This document shows, in pieces, positions 31,657-40,462 of a stretch of 64,000 bases of DNA. A program made the translations under genes and the position numbers. Source of the stretch: JALZKA01 sp963701205. GTDB lineage: Bacteria; Actinomycetota; Thermoleophilia; Solirubrobacterales; 70-9. The notes beneath the pieces were generated by a model. That model did no database searches. It saw only the letters and a list, made by a program, of their open reading frames with translations, and was not told the DNA's origin. How positions within the stretch are numbered: position 1 is the first letter of the stretch; each line of letters starts with the position of its first letter. The stretch is taken from the NCBI GenBank assembly GCA_963701205.1, contig OY969575.1:62001-126000 (forward strand), written 5' to 3'.

Positions 31657-33642
31657 CTACCGCGAAGCTGATTCGCGCGTACGCAGGGCGGTGAGCACCC
31701 GGTCGCACACCGCGGCGCCGGTCAGGCCGACCTCTTCGTAGAGCAGCGCCGGTTTGCCGTGCGTCACGTAGCGGTCGGGCAGTCCGATTCGCAGCACCCG
31801 TGCTCTGGTGGGGTCCGGGCCCAGCGAGTCCTCTAGGTGTTCAAGGACGGCGGAGCCGAAGCCTCCCATGACGACGTTGTCCTCGACGGTGACAAGCAAT
31901 TCATGACTGGCGGCCAATCCGTTAATCAACTCTGTATCGAGCGGCTTGGCAAAGCGCGCGTCGGCGACGGTGGCGCTGATCCCCTGCTCGGCCAGCGCGT
32001 TGGCGGCATCAAGCGCGACCTTGACCCCGAAGCCGTAGCCGAGCAAAGCGACCCGCTCGCCGGGCCGAAGCGTCTCCCCCGTTCCGATCGGGATTGGAGC
32101 CGGGGCCTCGGGCAGCGGCACCCCGACGGCAACACCGCGCGGGTAGCGCAGCGCGACCGCGCCACGGTGATCGATCGCGGTTCGCAGCATGTGCACGAGC
32201 TGGGCTTCGTCGCGGGGGGCCATCACGACCACGTTGGGGATCAGGCGGAAGTACGAGACGTCGAAGGCGCCGTGATGTGTCGGCCCGTCGTCGCCGACAA
32301 GGCCCGCCCTGTCCATCGCAAATGTGACGTCAAGCTCCTGCAAACAGACGTCGTGGACGATCTGGTCGTAGGCACGCTGGAGGAACGTCGAGTAGATCGC
32401 GCAAACGGGCTTCGCACCCTGCAGCGCCATCCCCGACGCGAGCAGGACAGCGTCCTGCTCGGCGATCCCGACGTCGTAGTACTGCTCGGGCAGCTCGTCC
32501 ATCAGCTGCTGCAGGCCGGTCCCCCCCGCCATCGCGGCGGTGATCCCGATCACCGCGGGGTCGCGGCGCGCCTCGTCCACAAGCGCCTGGGCAAAGACTT
32601 GGGTGTATTGGGGCGGGGCGGCCGGCTCGGGCTTCGGCGGCCTGCCCTCGGAATACTCGGGGCGCGCCAGCGGCGCCTTCTTGGCTGGCGCCCGATCGAC
32701 GATCGATCCTGGCTTGGCGGCGTGCCACTTCTCCATCCCCTCAAGACCACCGTCCTCAGCCGGCGCGAATCCCTTGCCCTTGACAGTGTGGATGTGAACC
32801 ACGACGGGTCGCTCGGCCTCAAGTGCTTCGGCGAGCGCGTGGCGCAGGCTCGGGATGTCGTGACCGTCAACCACGCCGACGTAGGCAAGATCGAGTTCCT
32901 CGAAGATCAGCCCCGGCGCCCAGTAGGCCTTGATCGCCGACTTGATCTCCGGCCCCAGCCGCTCGATCCGACTTCCCAGCCCGAGCGGCAAGCGGGTCAA
33001 TCGTGACTCGACGTCTTCGCGGGCGTGGTAGAGACGGCGGTTCAGTCGGACCGAGTTGAAGTAGCGCGAAAGCGCACCGACGTTGGGCGAGATCGACATG
33101 CCGTTGTCGTTCAGGACGATCACGATCGGCGTCTGCAGACCGCCCGCGTTGTGGAGCGCCTCGAAGGCGACGCCACCGGTCAAGGCGCCGTCGCCGATCA
33201 CGGCGACCACCTTGCCGTCCTCGCCGATCCCCTTGCGCATCGCCTCCTTCAAGCCAACGGCGTAGCCGATCGAAGTCGAGGCGTGGCCAGCGCCCATGAT
33301 GTCGTGTTCCGACTCGGGTATGGAGCAGAACGGCGCGAGGCCGTCGTATTGGCGGATCGTCGCAAGCCGATCGCGGCGTCCCGTCAGGATCTTGTGGGGG
33401 TATGCCTGATGGCCGACATCCCAAAGGATCTTGTCGCGCGGCGACTCCATCAGGGAGTGCAATACGGTCGCGAGTTCGCACGTGCCGAGGTTCGCGCCGA
33501 AGTGTCCGCCGATCTCACCGATCGTGTCGATGATCTCCTCGCGCACCTCCTGGGCCACCTGGGTCAACTGGTCGTCGTCAAGCCCGGTCAGGTCGGCGGG
33601 TCCATCGATGGCGTCGAGTAGTCGGTGGGGTGTTTCGCTCAT
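31657..33642 (-). CDS. dxs: 1-deoxy-D-xylulose-5-phosphate synthase
   Basis: 661 residues, full length. Thiamine diphosphate enzyme: WDVGHQAYPHKILTGRRD near the N-terminus, VIGDGALTGGVAFEALHNAG (cofactor-binding GDG...N), HTVKGKGFAPAE, AEQDAVLLASGMA, AMDRAGLVGDDGPTHHGAFD and the transketolase C-domain. Condenses pyruvate and glyceraldehyde-3-phosphate, the first step of the MEP isoprenoid pathway. ATG 33642 overlaps the stop of the polyprenyl synthase as ATGA, so the two are coupled. Confidence 0.97.
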   Translation of the reverse strand: MSETPHRLLDAIDGPADLTGLDDDQLTQVAQEVREEIIDTIGEIGGHFGANLGTCELATVLHSLMESPRDKILWDVGHQAYPHKILTGRRDRLATIRQYDGLAPFCSIPESEHDIMGAGHASTSIGYAVGLKEAMRKGIGEDGKVVAVIGDGALTGGVAFEALHNAGGLQTPIVIVLNDNGMSISPNVGALSRYFNSVRLNRRLYHAREDVESRLTRLPLGLGSRIERLGPEIKSAIKAYWAPGLIFEELDLAYVGVVDGHDIPSLRHALAEALEAERPVVVHIHTVKGKGFAPAEDGGLEGMEKWHAAKPGSIVDRAPAKKAPLARPEYSEGRPPKPEPAAPPQYTQVFAQALVDEARRDPAVIGITAAMAGGTGLQQLMDELPEQYYDVGIAEQDAVLLASGMALQGAKPVCAIYSTFLQRAYDQIVHDVCLQELDVTFAMDRAGLVGDDGPTHHGAFDVSYFRLIPNVVVMAPRDEAQLVHMLRTAIDHRGAVALRYPRGVAVGVPLPEAPAPIPIGTGETLRPGERVALLGYGFGVKVALDAANALAEQGISATVADARFAKPLDTELINGLAASHELLVTVEDNVVMGGFGSAVLEHLEDSLGPDPTRARVLRIGLPDRYVTHGKPALLYEEVGLTGAAVCDRVLTALRTRESASR

Positions 33643-34512
33643 GTCTGTCGGTTACGGATGAAGTCGGTGATCAGTTCAAGCTCAGCGGTGTCGCCGTCGA
33701 TCGAACCCAGCGCGGCTCGCGCCTTGGCGTGGGATTCGGCCGCCAACTCGCCTGCTCGGTCGAGCCCGTAGAGGGAGACATACGTGACTTTGCCGTGTCG
33801 CTCGTCGGATCCATGTGGCTTTCCCAGCTCGGCGTCGGAGCCGGTTACGTCGAGGATGTCGTCAACGATCTGAAAGAGGACTCCCAGCTCGTCGGCGTAA
33901 CGCCTGTATGGCATTGTCGCAGCCTCGTCCGAACCGATCAGCAGTTGCGGCACCAGGACGCTCGCCGAGATCAGCTTGCCCGTCTTCAGCTCGTGGAGCG
34001 TGCGCAAGCCGTCGGCGTCCAGAGTCGCCGTCGTCGGCCACGTCGATGTATTGCCCGCCGACCATTCCGGCGACCCCTGTCGCCGACGCCAGGCAGCGCA
34101 GCGCCATGCCGACCTCTGCCGGCCCACCTTCCTGGTACGTGAGGAAGTGGTTGATTGCCTCGGCGAAGAGCCCGTCCCCGGCCAGGATCGCCACATCCTC
34201 GCCATAGCGGACGTGCGAGGTCTCGCGGCCACGGCGCAAATCGTCGTCGTCCATCGCAGGCAGGTCGTCGTGAATCAGCGAGTAGGTATGGATCAGCTCG
34301 ATCGCCGCCGCTGCGGGCAGCATCGTCTGCGGGTCGGCCCCGGCAGCGCGAGCACTCGCCAGGCAAAGCACAGGGCGAACCCGCTTGCCACCAGCCAGCA
34401 GCGAATAGCGCATCGCCTCATCGAGCCCGGCGGTTGCTGCCTCGCCTGAGAACCGCAGCGCGGTGAGGTACTCGTCCACGAGCTCGCGGAGTCCGTCCGG
34501 ATAGGCGCTCAA
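33639..34512 (-). CDS. Polyprenyl diphosphate synthase, frameshifted near 34025
   Basis: Both aspartate-rich motifs are present but in different frames: LIHDDLPAMDDDDLRRG (first, residues about 77-93) in the frame starting at TTG 34512, and FQIVDDILDVTGSDAELGK (second) in the frame ending at 33639. The switch lies between VGGQYIDVADDG and LDADGLRTLHELKTGKL, at about 34020-34040. A one-base correction restores a normal farnesyl/geranylgeranyl diphosphate synthase of about 290 residues. Product chain length cannot be judged. Position between xseB and dxs is the usual xseB-ispA-dxs operon, so an inactivating mutation would be surprising and sequence error is likely. Confidence 0.85.
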
Positions 34513-34515
34513 GGG

Positions 34516-34689
34516 CTACTCCCCGGCAGCCGCATCGCGCAGCGCGCGCTCGATCTCGCTGCCCGCTTCGCCCACCAGATCGGCGGCCTCGCGGGCCAGC
34601 TCCTCGGCCCGTTCGTCCCCGATCTCCGGGTTGCGAAGCTCGTCGGCGATCTCGTGCAGGCGCTCGGTCATCGCCTTGAACTCGGTCAT
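34516..34689 (-). CDS. xseB: Exodeoxyribonuclease VII small subunit-like protein
   Basis: 57 residues; starts at ATG 34689, overlapping the nusB stop as ATGA, and ends just before the polyprenyl synthase start. The sequence is one helical hairpin: FKAMTERLHEIADELRNPEI, then ERAEELAREAADLVGEAG and SEIERALRDAAAGE. Length, all-helical Glu/Ala-rich composition and position upstream of ispA-dxs match XseB. No xseA is in the window. The divergent sequence leaves some doubt; it may be an XseB-like protein of other function. Confidence 0.6.
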   Translation of the reverse strand: MTEFKAMTERLHEIADELRNPEIGDERAEELAREAADLVGEAGSEIERALRDAAAGE

Positions 34690-35066
34690 CCCCCGACCCC
34701 GATCTGCCGGGCGGCCGCGCCGAGGATTCCGTTTACGTAGCCGGGGGCCTCGGTCCCGCAGAACTCCTGGGCCAGGTTGACGGCCTCGTCAAGTGCGACC
34801 TCAACCGGCGTGTCAGCGGTGTGGTGCATCTCATACAGGGCGACCCGCATGATGCTCAACTCAAGCGGCGCGATTCGCTCCAAAGCCCAACCGCGCGACA
34901 GCTCCGCGATCTCTTCATCAAGTTCCGTGATTTTGGCTTCGGTGCCTTCCGCCAACTCGCGCGTGAACGGTTTGCTGTCCGCGAGCAGCTCTTCGAGCGG
35001 CCGGTCGGTGACCCGGCGCTGGTAGATCGCAAAGACCGCATCGCGGCGCTGATCGGATCGGCGCAT
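34686..35066 (-). CDS. nusB: Transcription antitermination factor NusB
   Basis: 126 residues. Family features: RRDAVFAIYQRRVTDRP, LAEGTEAKITELDEEIAELS, LERIAPLELSIMRVALYEM and the C-terminal VALDEAVNLAQEFCGTEAPG with YVNGIL. Binds boxA RNA with S10 during rRNA antitermination. Nine bases separate it from efp; efp-nusB adjacency is usual in Actinobacteria. Confidence 0.95.
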   Translation of the reverse strand: MRRSDQRRDAVFAIYQRRVTDRPLEELLADSKPFTRELAEGTEAKITELDEEIAELSRGWALERIAPLELSIMRVALYEMHHTADTPVEVALDEAVNLAQEFCGTEAPGYVNGILGAAARQIGVGG

Positions 35067-35075
35067 CAGGCAATT

Positions 35076-35642
35076 CTACGCCCGCGAGACGTACTCGCCC
35101 GTGCGCGTATCAACGCGGACCGTCTCGCCCTCGTTGATGAACAACGGCACGTGGATCTCGACCCCCGTCTCAAGGGTCGCCGGCTTCGTGCCGCCGCCTG
35201 ATGCGGTGTCGCCCTTCAACCCGGGATCGGTCTTCGCGATCCTTAGATCGAGGGCACTCGCGACCTGGACCCCCGCGGCGCGCTCGTCGACATAAAGCAC
35301 GTCCACGGTGTCGTTGGGCAATACCCAGCGCATGTCCTCTCCGGCCGCCTCGGCCGGGATCTCGAACTGCTCGTAGCTATCGACGTCCATAAAGACGATC
35401 GCGTCACCCGAGTCGTAGAGGTACTGCATCCGTCGGGTTTCGGTTCGCACGGGACGGAACTTCTCGCCCGCCCTGAAAGTCTTGTCCACGACGCCGCCGT
35501 CAGACGCGCGACGCAACTTGGTGCGCACGAACGCGCCGCCCTTGCCGGGCTTCACGTGCTGAAAATCGACGATTCTGTAGATCTGGCTGTCCACCTCGAT
35601 GTGGGCGCCATTCTTGAACTGGTTGGTGCTGATCACGGGCAA
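35076..35642 (-). CDS. efp: Elongation factor P
   Basis: 188 residues. Starts ISTNQFKNGAHIEVDSQIYR, the KOW-like domain, with the tip loop VKPGKGGAFVRTKL containing the Lys that is modified in some bacteria (residue about 34), then two OB domains ending VRVDTRTGEYVSRA. Relieves ribosome stalling at polyproline. First gene of efp-nusB-xseB-ispA-dxs. Confidence 0.96.
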   Translation of the reverse strand: MPVISTNQFKNGAHIEVDSQIYRIVDFQHVKPGKGGAFVRTKLRRASDGGVVDKTFRAGEKFRPVRTETRRMQYLYDSGDAIVFMDVDSYEQFEIPAEAAGEDMRWVLPNDTVDVLYVDERAAGVQVASALDLRIAKTDPGLKGDTASGGGTKPATLETGVEIHVPLFINEGETVRVDTRTGEYVSRA

Positions 35643-35719
35643 GCCAGGGTACTGAGCGTGGGCTCTGCCGGGGGTTCCCGGTTGCGGAGGTCGGCCGGGC
35701 GCCGGTACGCTTTGCCGCG

Positions 35720-37099
35720 ATGAGCAACGCCCTACCTCAAACCCCCGCCGCCCGCCGATTCGCGGCCTTGATAACGCTCACGGTCGCGCTGGGGCTGACG
35801 CTTTTCGCGCTCGTCAACCGGTCGGGCACCGATTTCGCTTCGGCGGGCATCGTCGTACCGTGCGCGACGATCCCCGACGTCCCGGCGGACGAGGCAAAGC
35901 CCTCGACGGGCGGACCGAAGGGCAAGCAGCCGGTCATGTTCGTCGGCAACAACTGGGAGGGGACCGCCGACATCATTTCTGTGCGGGGCCGCAAGTACCG
36001 CCAGATCATGCGGCTCAACATCGTTCCCGACTACGAGGAGCGAATTCTCGAGATCTGCACCGACCCCGTGGACCTTGGCTACTTCCTGGCGATCCGCGAG
36101 GCGGTCGGCGAGGGCAACGACCAACTTGTGGACGACATGTACTCGACCCCGGACGGCCGCCTGCTGGTCGTGTCCCGACCGAGCTTCAGGGACGTTGTCG
36201 GGATCAAGATCGCAGGACCGAAGACCGGCGAGATCAAGTGGCGCTTCCAGGTTGACGGCCAGCGCTCGGACCACATGGCCGTCTCGCCCGACGGGACCCA
36301 GGTCGCCGTTTCAGCGTCAACCGGCAACGTCGTCCACCTGCTGAACACGAAGACCGGCAAGGATGAGGGCTTCTTCCAATCCGGCGACTCCCCGCACGAG
36401 AACACCTACTCAGAAAACGGGCGCAAGATCTATCACGCCTCCATCGGTCTGGTCTATACACCGGGTGACGCGGGCGCGATCGATACCGACACCAACAAGG
36501 GGGATCGCTACTTCCAGGTCGTCCGTGCGCGCGACCAGAAGATCATCTCGAGGGTCGATATGGGTGACAAGCTCGAGGAGGCCGGCTATCCGGAAATGAG
36601 CTCCGCGGTCCGGCCGATGGCGATCACCAAGAACGAGAACCGGGCCTTTCTGCAGGTCTCGTTCTTCCACGGGATCGTCAACTACGACCTGAACCGCGAG
36701 AAGGTGCGCCACATCACCGAGTTGCCCAACCTCGTCCCCAATGAACCGCGCGAGAACTACCTGCTTGATTCCGCGCATCACGGGATCGCCCTCGCCGGCA
36801 ACGACAAGCGCCTGTGCGTCGCGGGAACGATGTCTGACTACGTCACAATCGTCGCCCGCAAGCCCGTGCTCACCAAGGATTCGCTTGAGCCCAAGCTGCT
36901 CGAGCTCGGGACCAAGCCCTACTGGTCCACCACGAGCGCGAACGGCAAGAACTGCTACGTCTCTTGGAGCGGCACGGACGACGTCTCCGTCATCTCCTAT
37001 CGCAACCGGCGCGAGATCGCACACATCCCGGTCGGCGACCATCCGCAGCGGATCCGCAACGGGTTTGTGCGACGCAGCTTCGCGCGGGCCAACCGCTAG
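35720..37099 (+). CDS. Secreted beta-propeller protein (YVTN/WD-like)
   Basis: 459 residues from ATG 35720. An N-terminal signal anchor (AALITLTVALGLTLFALV) is followed by repeated blade-like segments: MYSTPDGRLLVVSRPSF, MAVSPDGTQVAVSASTGNVV, TYSENGRKIYHASI, MAITKNENRAFLQVSFFHG, WSTTSANGKNCYVSWSGTDD with VSVISYRNRREIAHIPVGDH. Such propellers act as extracellular binding or enzyme scaffolds. Cys29-like and GKNCYV cysteines could pair. No active-site motif recognised. It diverges from efp. Confidence 0.82.
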   Translation: MSNALPQTPAARRFAALITLTVALGLTLFALVNRSGTDFASAGIVVPCATIPDVPADEAKPSTGGPKGKQPVMFVGNNWEGTADIISVRGRKYRQIMRLNIVPDYEERILEICTDPVDLGYFLAIREAVGEGNDQLVDDMYSTPDGRLLVVSRPSFRDVVGIKIAGPKTGEIKWRFQVDGQRSDHMAVSPDGTQVAVSASTGNVVHLLNTKTGKDEGFFQSGDSPHENTYSENGRKIYHASIGLVYTPGDAGAIDTDTNKGDRYFQVVRARDQKIISRVDMGDKLEEAGYPEMSSAVRPMAITKNENRAFLQVSFFHGIVNYDLNREKVRHITELPNLVPNEPRENYLLDSAHHGIALAGNDKRLCVAGTMSDYVTIVARKPVLTKDSLEPKLLELGTKPYWSTTSANGKNCYVSWSGTDDVSVISYRNRREIAHIPVGDHPQRIRNGFVRRSFARANR

Positions 37100-37162
37100 C
37101 CCCGACCGTCGCTTGCAGGCAACCAGCTGCGTAGTGGCTCGCGAACTCGCAATACTGCCCGG

Positions 37163-38218
37163 ATGATCGAGACCCCCAAGCTCCTCGACGAGCTCCTTCG
37201 AGTCCCCGCCCCTTCCGGCTACGAAGCGCCCGCCAGTGAGGTCTGGCGCGCCGCCGCCGGCTTTGCCGAGGTTCGAAGCGACGGCCTCGGCTCGTCGCTC
37301 GCATTGGTGGGCAAAGCGGACGCCGAACCGCTGATCGCGATCGCCGGGCACCTTGACGAGATCGGCCTTGTCATCACCCACATCGACGACAAGGGCTTCA
37401 TCTGGTTCAACCCGATCGGCGGCTGGGATCCGCAGATCCTGATCGGCCAGCGGGTGGAGATCGCAACCAAATCGGGGGCCATCTACGGCGTCTGCGGGCG
37501 CAAGCCGATTCATCTGCTCGAAGACGAACAGCGCAAGAAGGTCGTCGAGCTCAAGGGCCTTCACATCGATATCGGCGCCGACGATGGCGACGCGGCACGC
37601 GAGCTGGTTCGGATCGGCGACCCCGTGGTGATCGCGTCGGATCCGGTCCGCGTCCAGGGCAGCCGCCTGGTCTCGCGCTCGATGGACAATCGACTCGGCT
37701 CATACGTTGCCCTTGAAGTCGCGCGCCGCTGCCACGAAAACGGAATCATCAAGGGCCGGGTTGCGGCGGTCGCCAACGCCCAGGAAGAAATCGGCGTCTA
37801 TGGCGCCCGCACGGCCGCGTTTGAACTTCGTCCCACGCTGGCCGTTGCCGTTGACGTCACCCATGCCACCGACGCCCCGGGAATTGACGAGAACCAGGAG
37901 GGCAGCCACCACTTCGGAACTGGACCCGTGATCGGCCGGGGATCCACGCTCTCGCCCAAGGTCTTCGAACTCTTGGCCGACACCGCCGAGCGCGAAGGCA
38001 TTGACCACACGATCGCCGGCTCGGGCAACCGCACCGGCACCGACGCGGACGCGATCCAGATCTCGCGCTCGGGGATTCCGACCGGGCTGGTCTCGATCCC
38101 GCTTCGCTACATGCACTCCCCGGTCGAGATGGTTGACCTCAACGACCTCGAGGCCACGGTCGCCCTGCTCGTGGCGTTCGCCGAGTCGCTCGACGATTCC
38201 GTTGACCTAGCGCGGTAG
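37163..38218 (+). CDS. M42 family aminopeptidase (glutamyl aminopeptidase/PepA-like)
   Basis: 351 residues. Two-metal M42 set: IAGHLDEIGLV (His, catalytic Asp), SMDNRLG (bridging Asp), NAQEEIGVYGA (catalytic Glu and ligand), VDVTHATDAPG (Asp), and YMHSPVEMVDL (His near the C-terminus). Family start LLDELLRVPAPSGYE. Likely a dodecameric cytosolic aminopeptidase. Its end overlaps that of the convergent gene by 12 bases. Confidence 0.93.
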   Translation: MIETPKLLDELLRVPAPSGYEAPASEVWRAAAGFAEVRSDGLGSSLALVGKADAEPLIAIAGHLDEIGLVITHIDDKGFIWFNPIGGWDPQILIGQRVEIATKSGAIYGVCGRKPIHLLEDEQRKKVVELKGLHIDIGADDGDAARELVRIGDPVVIASDPVRVQGSRLVSRSMDNRLGSYVALEVARRCHENGIIKGRVAAVANAQEEIGVYGARTAAFELRPTLAVAVDVTHATDAPGIDENQEGSHHFGTGPVIGRGSTLSPKVFELLADTAEREGIDHTIAGSGNRTGTDADAIQISRSGIPTGLVSIPLRYMHSPVEMVDLNDLEATVALLVAFAESLDDSVDLAR

Positions 38219-40387
38219 GCGCACCCGCTCGCAGCGCCGGACGCGATCGATCCGGTCAACCACGGCACGGTCGTCGCGGCCCCTGCCGCAGGCGACGAGA
38301 TCACGGATGCCGTCGCGCGCGCGAAGCCGGTCGTTTCCGGCGCCGCCCTTGAGCCGATCAGCGCCCCGGCCACCGACCACGATGTCGCGGCCGCCCTGTC
38401 CCGCAAGACAGTCGGCGCCGTCTCGTCCCCGCAGCCGGTCTTGGCCTTTGGCCCCGCTCGCCCGGTCCGGGGCGCTGGTGCCGACAAACGTGTCATCGCC
38501 GTCGGTGAGCCGGAGCTTCGGCGCATCCTGGCACCGGGTGGGTGGAGAGGGCGGATCCGGCGGATCGTCGCCACCCGCGGGATCGACGTAGATCGGCGAT
38601 GAGATCGCCTCGATCGCGGATTCGCGTTGAACCTGAACCCGGTAGCGCGCATACCCCAGCGTTGGAATCTCGAACTCAAAGCTTTCGCCAGTCGGCGGAA
38701 TCGGCACCGACAGGAGCACGTCGGCGTTGCGAAACACGACCGCAACGTAGGTGCCGGGACGCGCAGCACGGGCCTGATTTAGGTTCTGAAACTGAAATCG
38801 CAGCGTCGCCGAGAAGCCCGTCTCAGATTCCAAGGAGTCGCCGAAGATGGCCGGTGGATCGCCCGAGCCGGGCTCGACGCCCTCAAGCCGCAGGTCTGGC
38901 CCATCCTGGCCAAACGGCTTCACATAGGTGTGGCTGGCACGCACCGCATCGGCAACCCCCTGCTCGGAGAGCTCGTCCGCGTAGACCATCGTCGTGGCCT
39001 CCCCGATCGGCGATGAAAGCAGGGCGTCGGGGCCCTCGCCCTGATCACCTCCGTTGTGGGCATCGCTTGAGCCCAACGCAGCGATCCGGTTTGAGTTTGA
39101 GCCGCCGTCGTCGATCGCCTCATCCCAGAAGGCCACTGCCAGCGGCGTGAACGGATTCGGCCCGACCGGCGGCTCGTCGGCGCCGGGTGGTCCTGTCTGA
39201 ACTTCGATCGCGTCCACCTTCGCGTAGTCGGTCTGCTGCGGCGTGTAATCCCAGGGGCAGCCTCGGCAGAAGGCCGCCAGCAACGGGATCTGCGAAGGAA
39301 AGATCGTCGGATGGTTGATCTGGGTGTAGCCGCCTGCGTCATGTACCTCGTCGAAGATCGCCGACGCTGGACGCGAGTCGGCCACCTGAATCAGCGTTCC
39401 GTCGGAAGAGCGGCGCAGGACAGGAGCGGTCCGAAAATCGACCTGCGTGCCCGCCGCCTGGCTCTGGAGGTGGCCGCGGTAGGTCGTCACCTCGGTGCCG
39501 CGGGCGATGAGGTTGCCGGGGTAATCGCCCTGCAGTCGTCCAATCTCGCCAAACGCAACGGTGTTGTTGTGGTCAACCAACGTCACAAAATCGAGTCCGG
39601 CCCCACCCTCCGCGAGGGAAGCGAATGCGTAATCGAAGCTGTCGCGCATCAGCGCGTTGCCGGGTTCTTCCTCGCCGTGAACGTGAAAATCGCCCGCATA
39701 CCAGCCAGGCTCATTGACCACCGGGCTCTCGTCATACGCGACCGGCGCCCAGGGATCGTCGGCGAAGCTCGGATCGTCGGTTACCTGGACGTCAACCCGC
39801 CAGGCAACCGCGTTGTCCGCGTTGAGTTCCTGCTGCGTCGCAATTGAGGCCAGGCCCAATTCGACGGTCCACTCGCCCGCCGGAATCGGGCCGGGTTCAT
39901 AGGCGCGAGTCGTTCGCCTGGAGACATAGCCCTTGCGTCCGGCGCGATAGGTCGCCTCGTCGCTGAAACCGTTGACCGCGATCGTCGCATCGCGAACCGC
40001 TCCTCCCGACCAGCCGCGAGTTTCGTCAGAGCCTGGAACGAGGTTCCCGGGGTGAAGCGGTTCATAGACGCCCAAATCCAGCGTGTTGTTGTTGGCTCCG
40101 CGCGGCAGGCTCACCTCCGGTTGGTCGTAGCAGTAGCGGACCCGCACCCCCGTGCTCAGGGCTGGAACCTGGAACGGAATCTGGACGAACGTGTTCTCAA
40201 GCGACGCGTCAAAGCTGCCGGAAAACGTTTCGATCGGTCCGAACTTTGGGTCATCCTCACCCGGGCAGACACCGGGAACGGCGGCAGCGGCCATGGCTAC
40301 AGCGAAAACCAGCTCCGCGATCAGGCACGCGCCAAACGACCACGCGATCCGCTTTGCCCGCCCGCCGCCTTCACTTTGGGCGCTCAT
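38207..40387 (-). CDS. Secreted PHP-type (CehA/McbA-like) hydrolase with RTX-like C-terminal repeats
   Basis: 726 residues from ATG 40387. Signal peptide (AWSFGACLIAELVFAVAMAA). An N-terminal beta-domain (about 35-230) precedes a polymerase-histidinol-phosphatase domain: GDFHVHGEEE (HxH), TLVDHNNTVAFGEI (DH), GTEVTTYRGHLQ (E, H), TQINHPTIF (H) and LGSSDAHNGG (D, H), all expected metal ligands. A beta-sandwich (about 500-600) leads to calcium-binding-type glycine/Asp repeats: GKDRLRG-like, GADCLAGQGGRDIVVGG and GADRLKGGAGNDRL. Probably an extracellular phosphoesterase or carbamate-type hydrolase; the substrate is unknown. Confidence 0.85.
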   Translation of the reverse strand: MSAQSEGGGRAKRIAWSFGACLIAELVFAVAMAAAAVPGVCPGEDDPKFGPIETFSGSFDASLENTFVQIPFQVPALSTGVRVRYCYDQPEVSLPRGANNNTLDLGVYEPLHPGNLVPGSDETRGWSGGAVRDATIAVNGFSDEATYRAGRKGYVSRRTTRAYEPGPIPAGEWTVELGLASIATQQELNADNAVAWRVDVQVTDDPSFADDPWAPVAYDESPVVNEPGWYAGDFHVHGEEEPGNALMRDSFDYAFASLAEGGAGLDFVTLVDHNNTVAFGEIGRLQGDYPGNLIARGTEVTTYRGHLQSQAAGTQVDFRTAPVLRRSSDGTLIQVADSRPASAIFDEVHDAGGYTQINHPTIFPSQIPLLAAFCRGCPWDYTPQQTDYAKVDAIEVQTGPPGADEPPVGPNPFTPLAVAFWDEAIDDGGSNSNRIAALGSSDAHNGGDQGEGPDALLSSPIGEATTMVYADELSEQGVADAVRASHTYVKPFGQDGPDLRLEGVEPGSGDPPAIFGDSLESETGFSATLRFQFQNLNQARAARPGTYVAVVFRNADVLLSVPIPPTGESFEFEIPTLGYARYRVQVQRESAIEAISSPIYVDPAGGDDPPDPPSPPTRCQDAPKLRLTDGDDTFVGTSAPDRASGAKGQDRLRGRDGADCLAGQGGRDIVVGGRGADRLKGGAGNDRLRARDGIRDLVACGRGRDDRAVVDRIDRVRRCERVRLPR

Positions 40388-40462
40388 CTCGCAGTCCCTC
40401 GCCACGATCCGCAGGGTAGCCGCGATCAGGTCCGAAGGCGCCACTAGGAAGCCGTCCTACGG

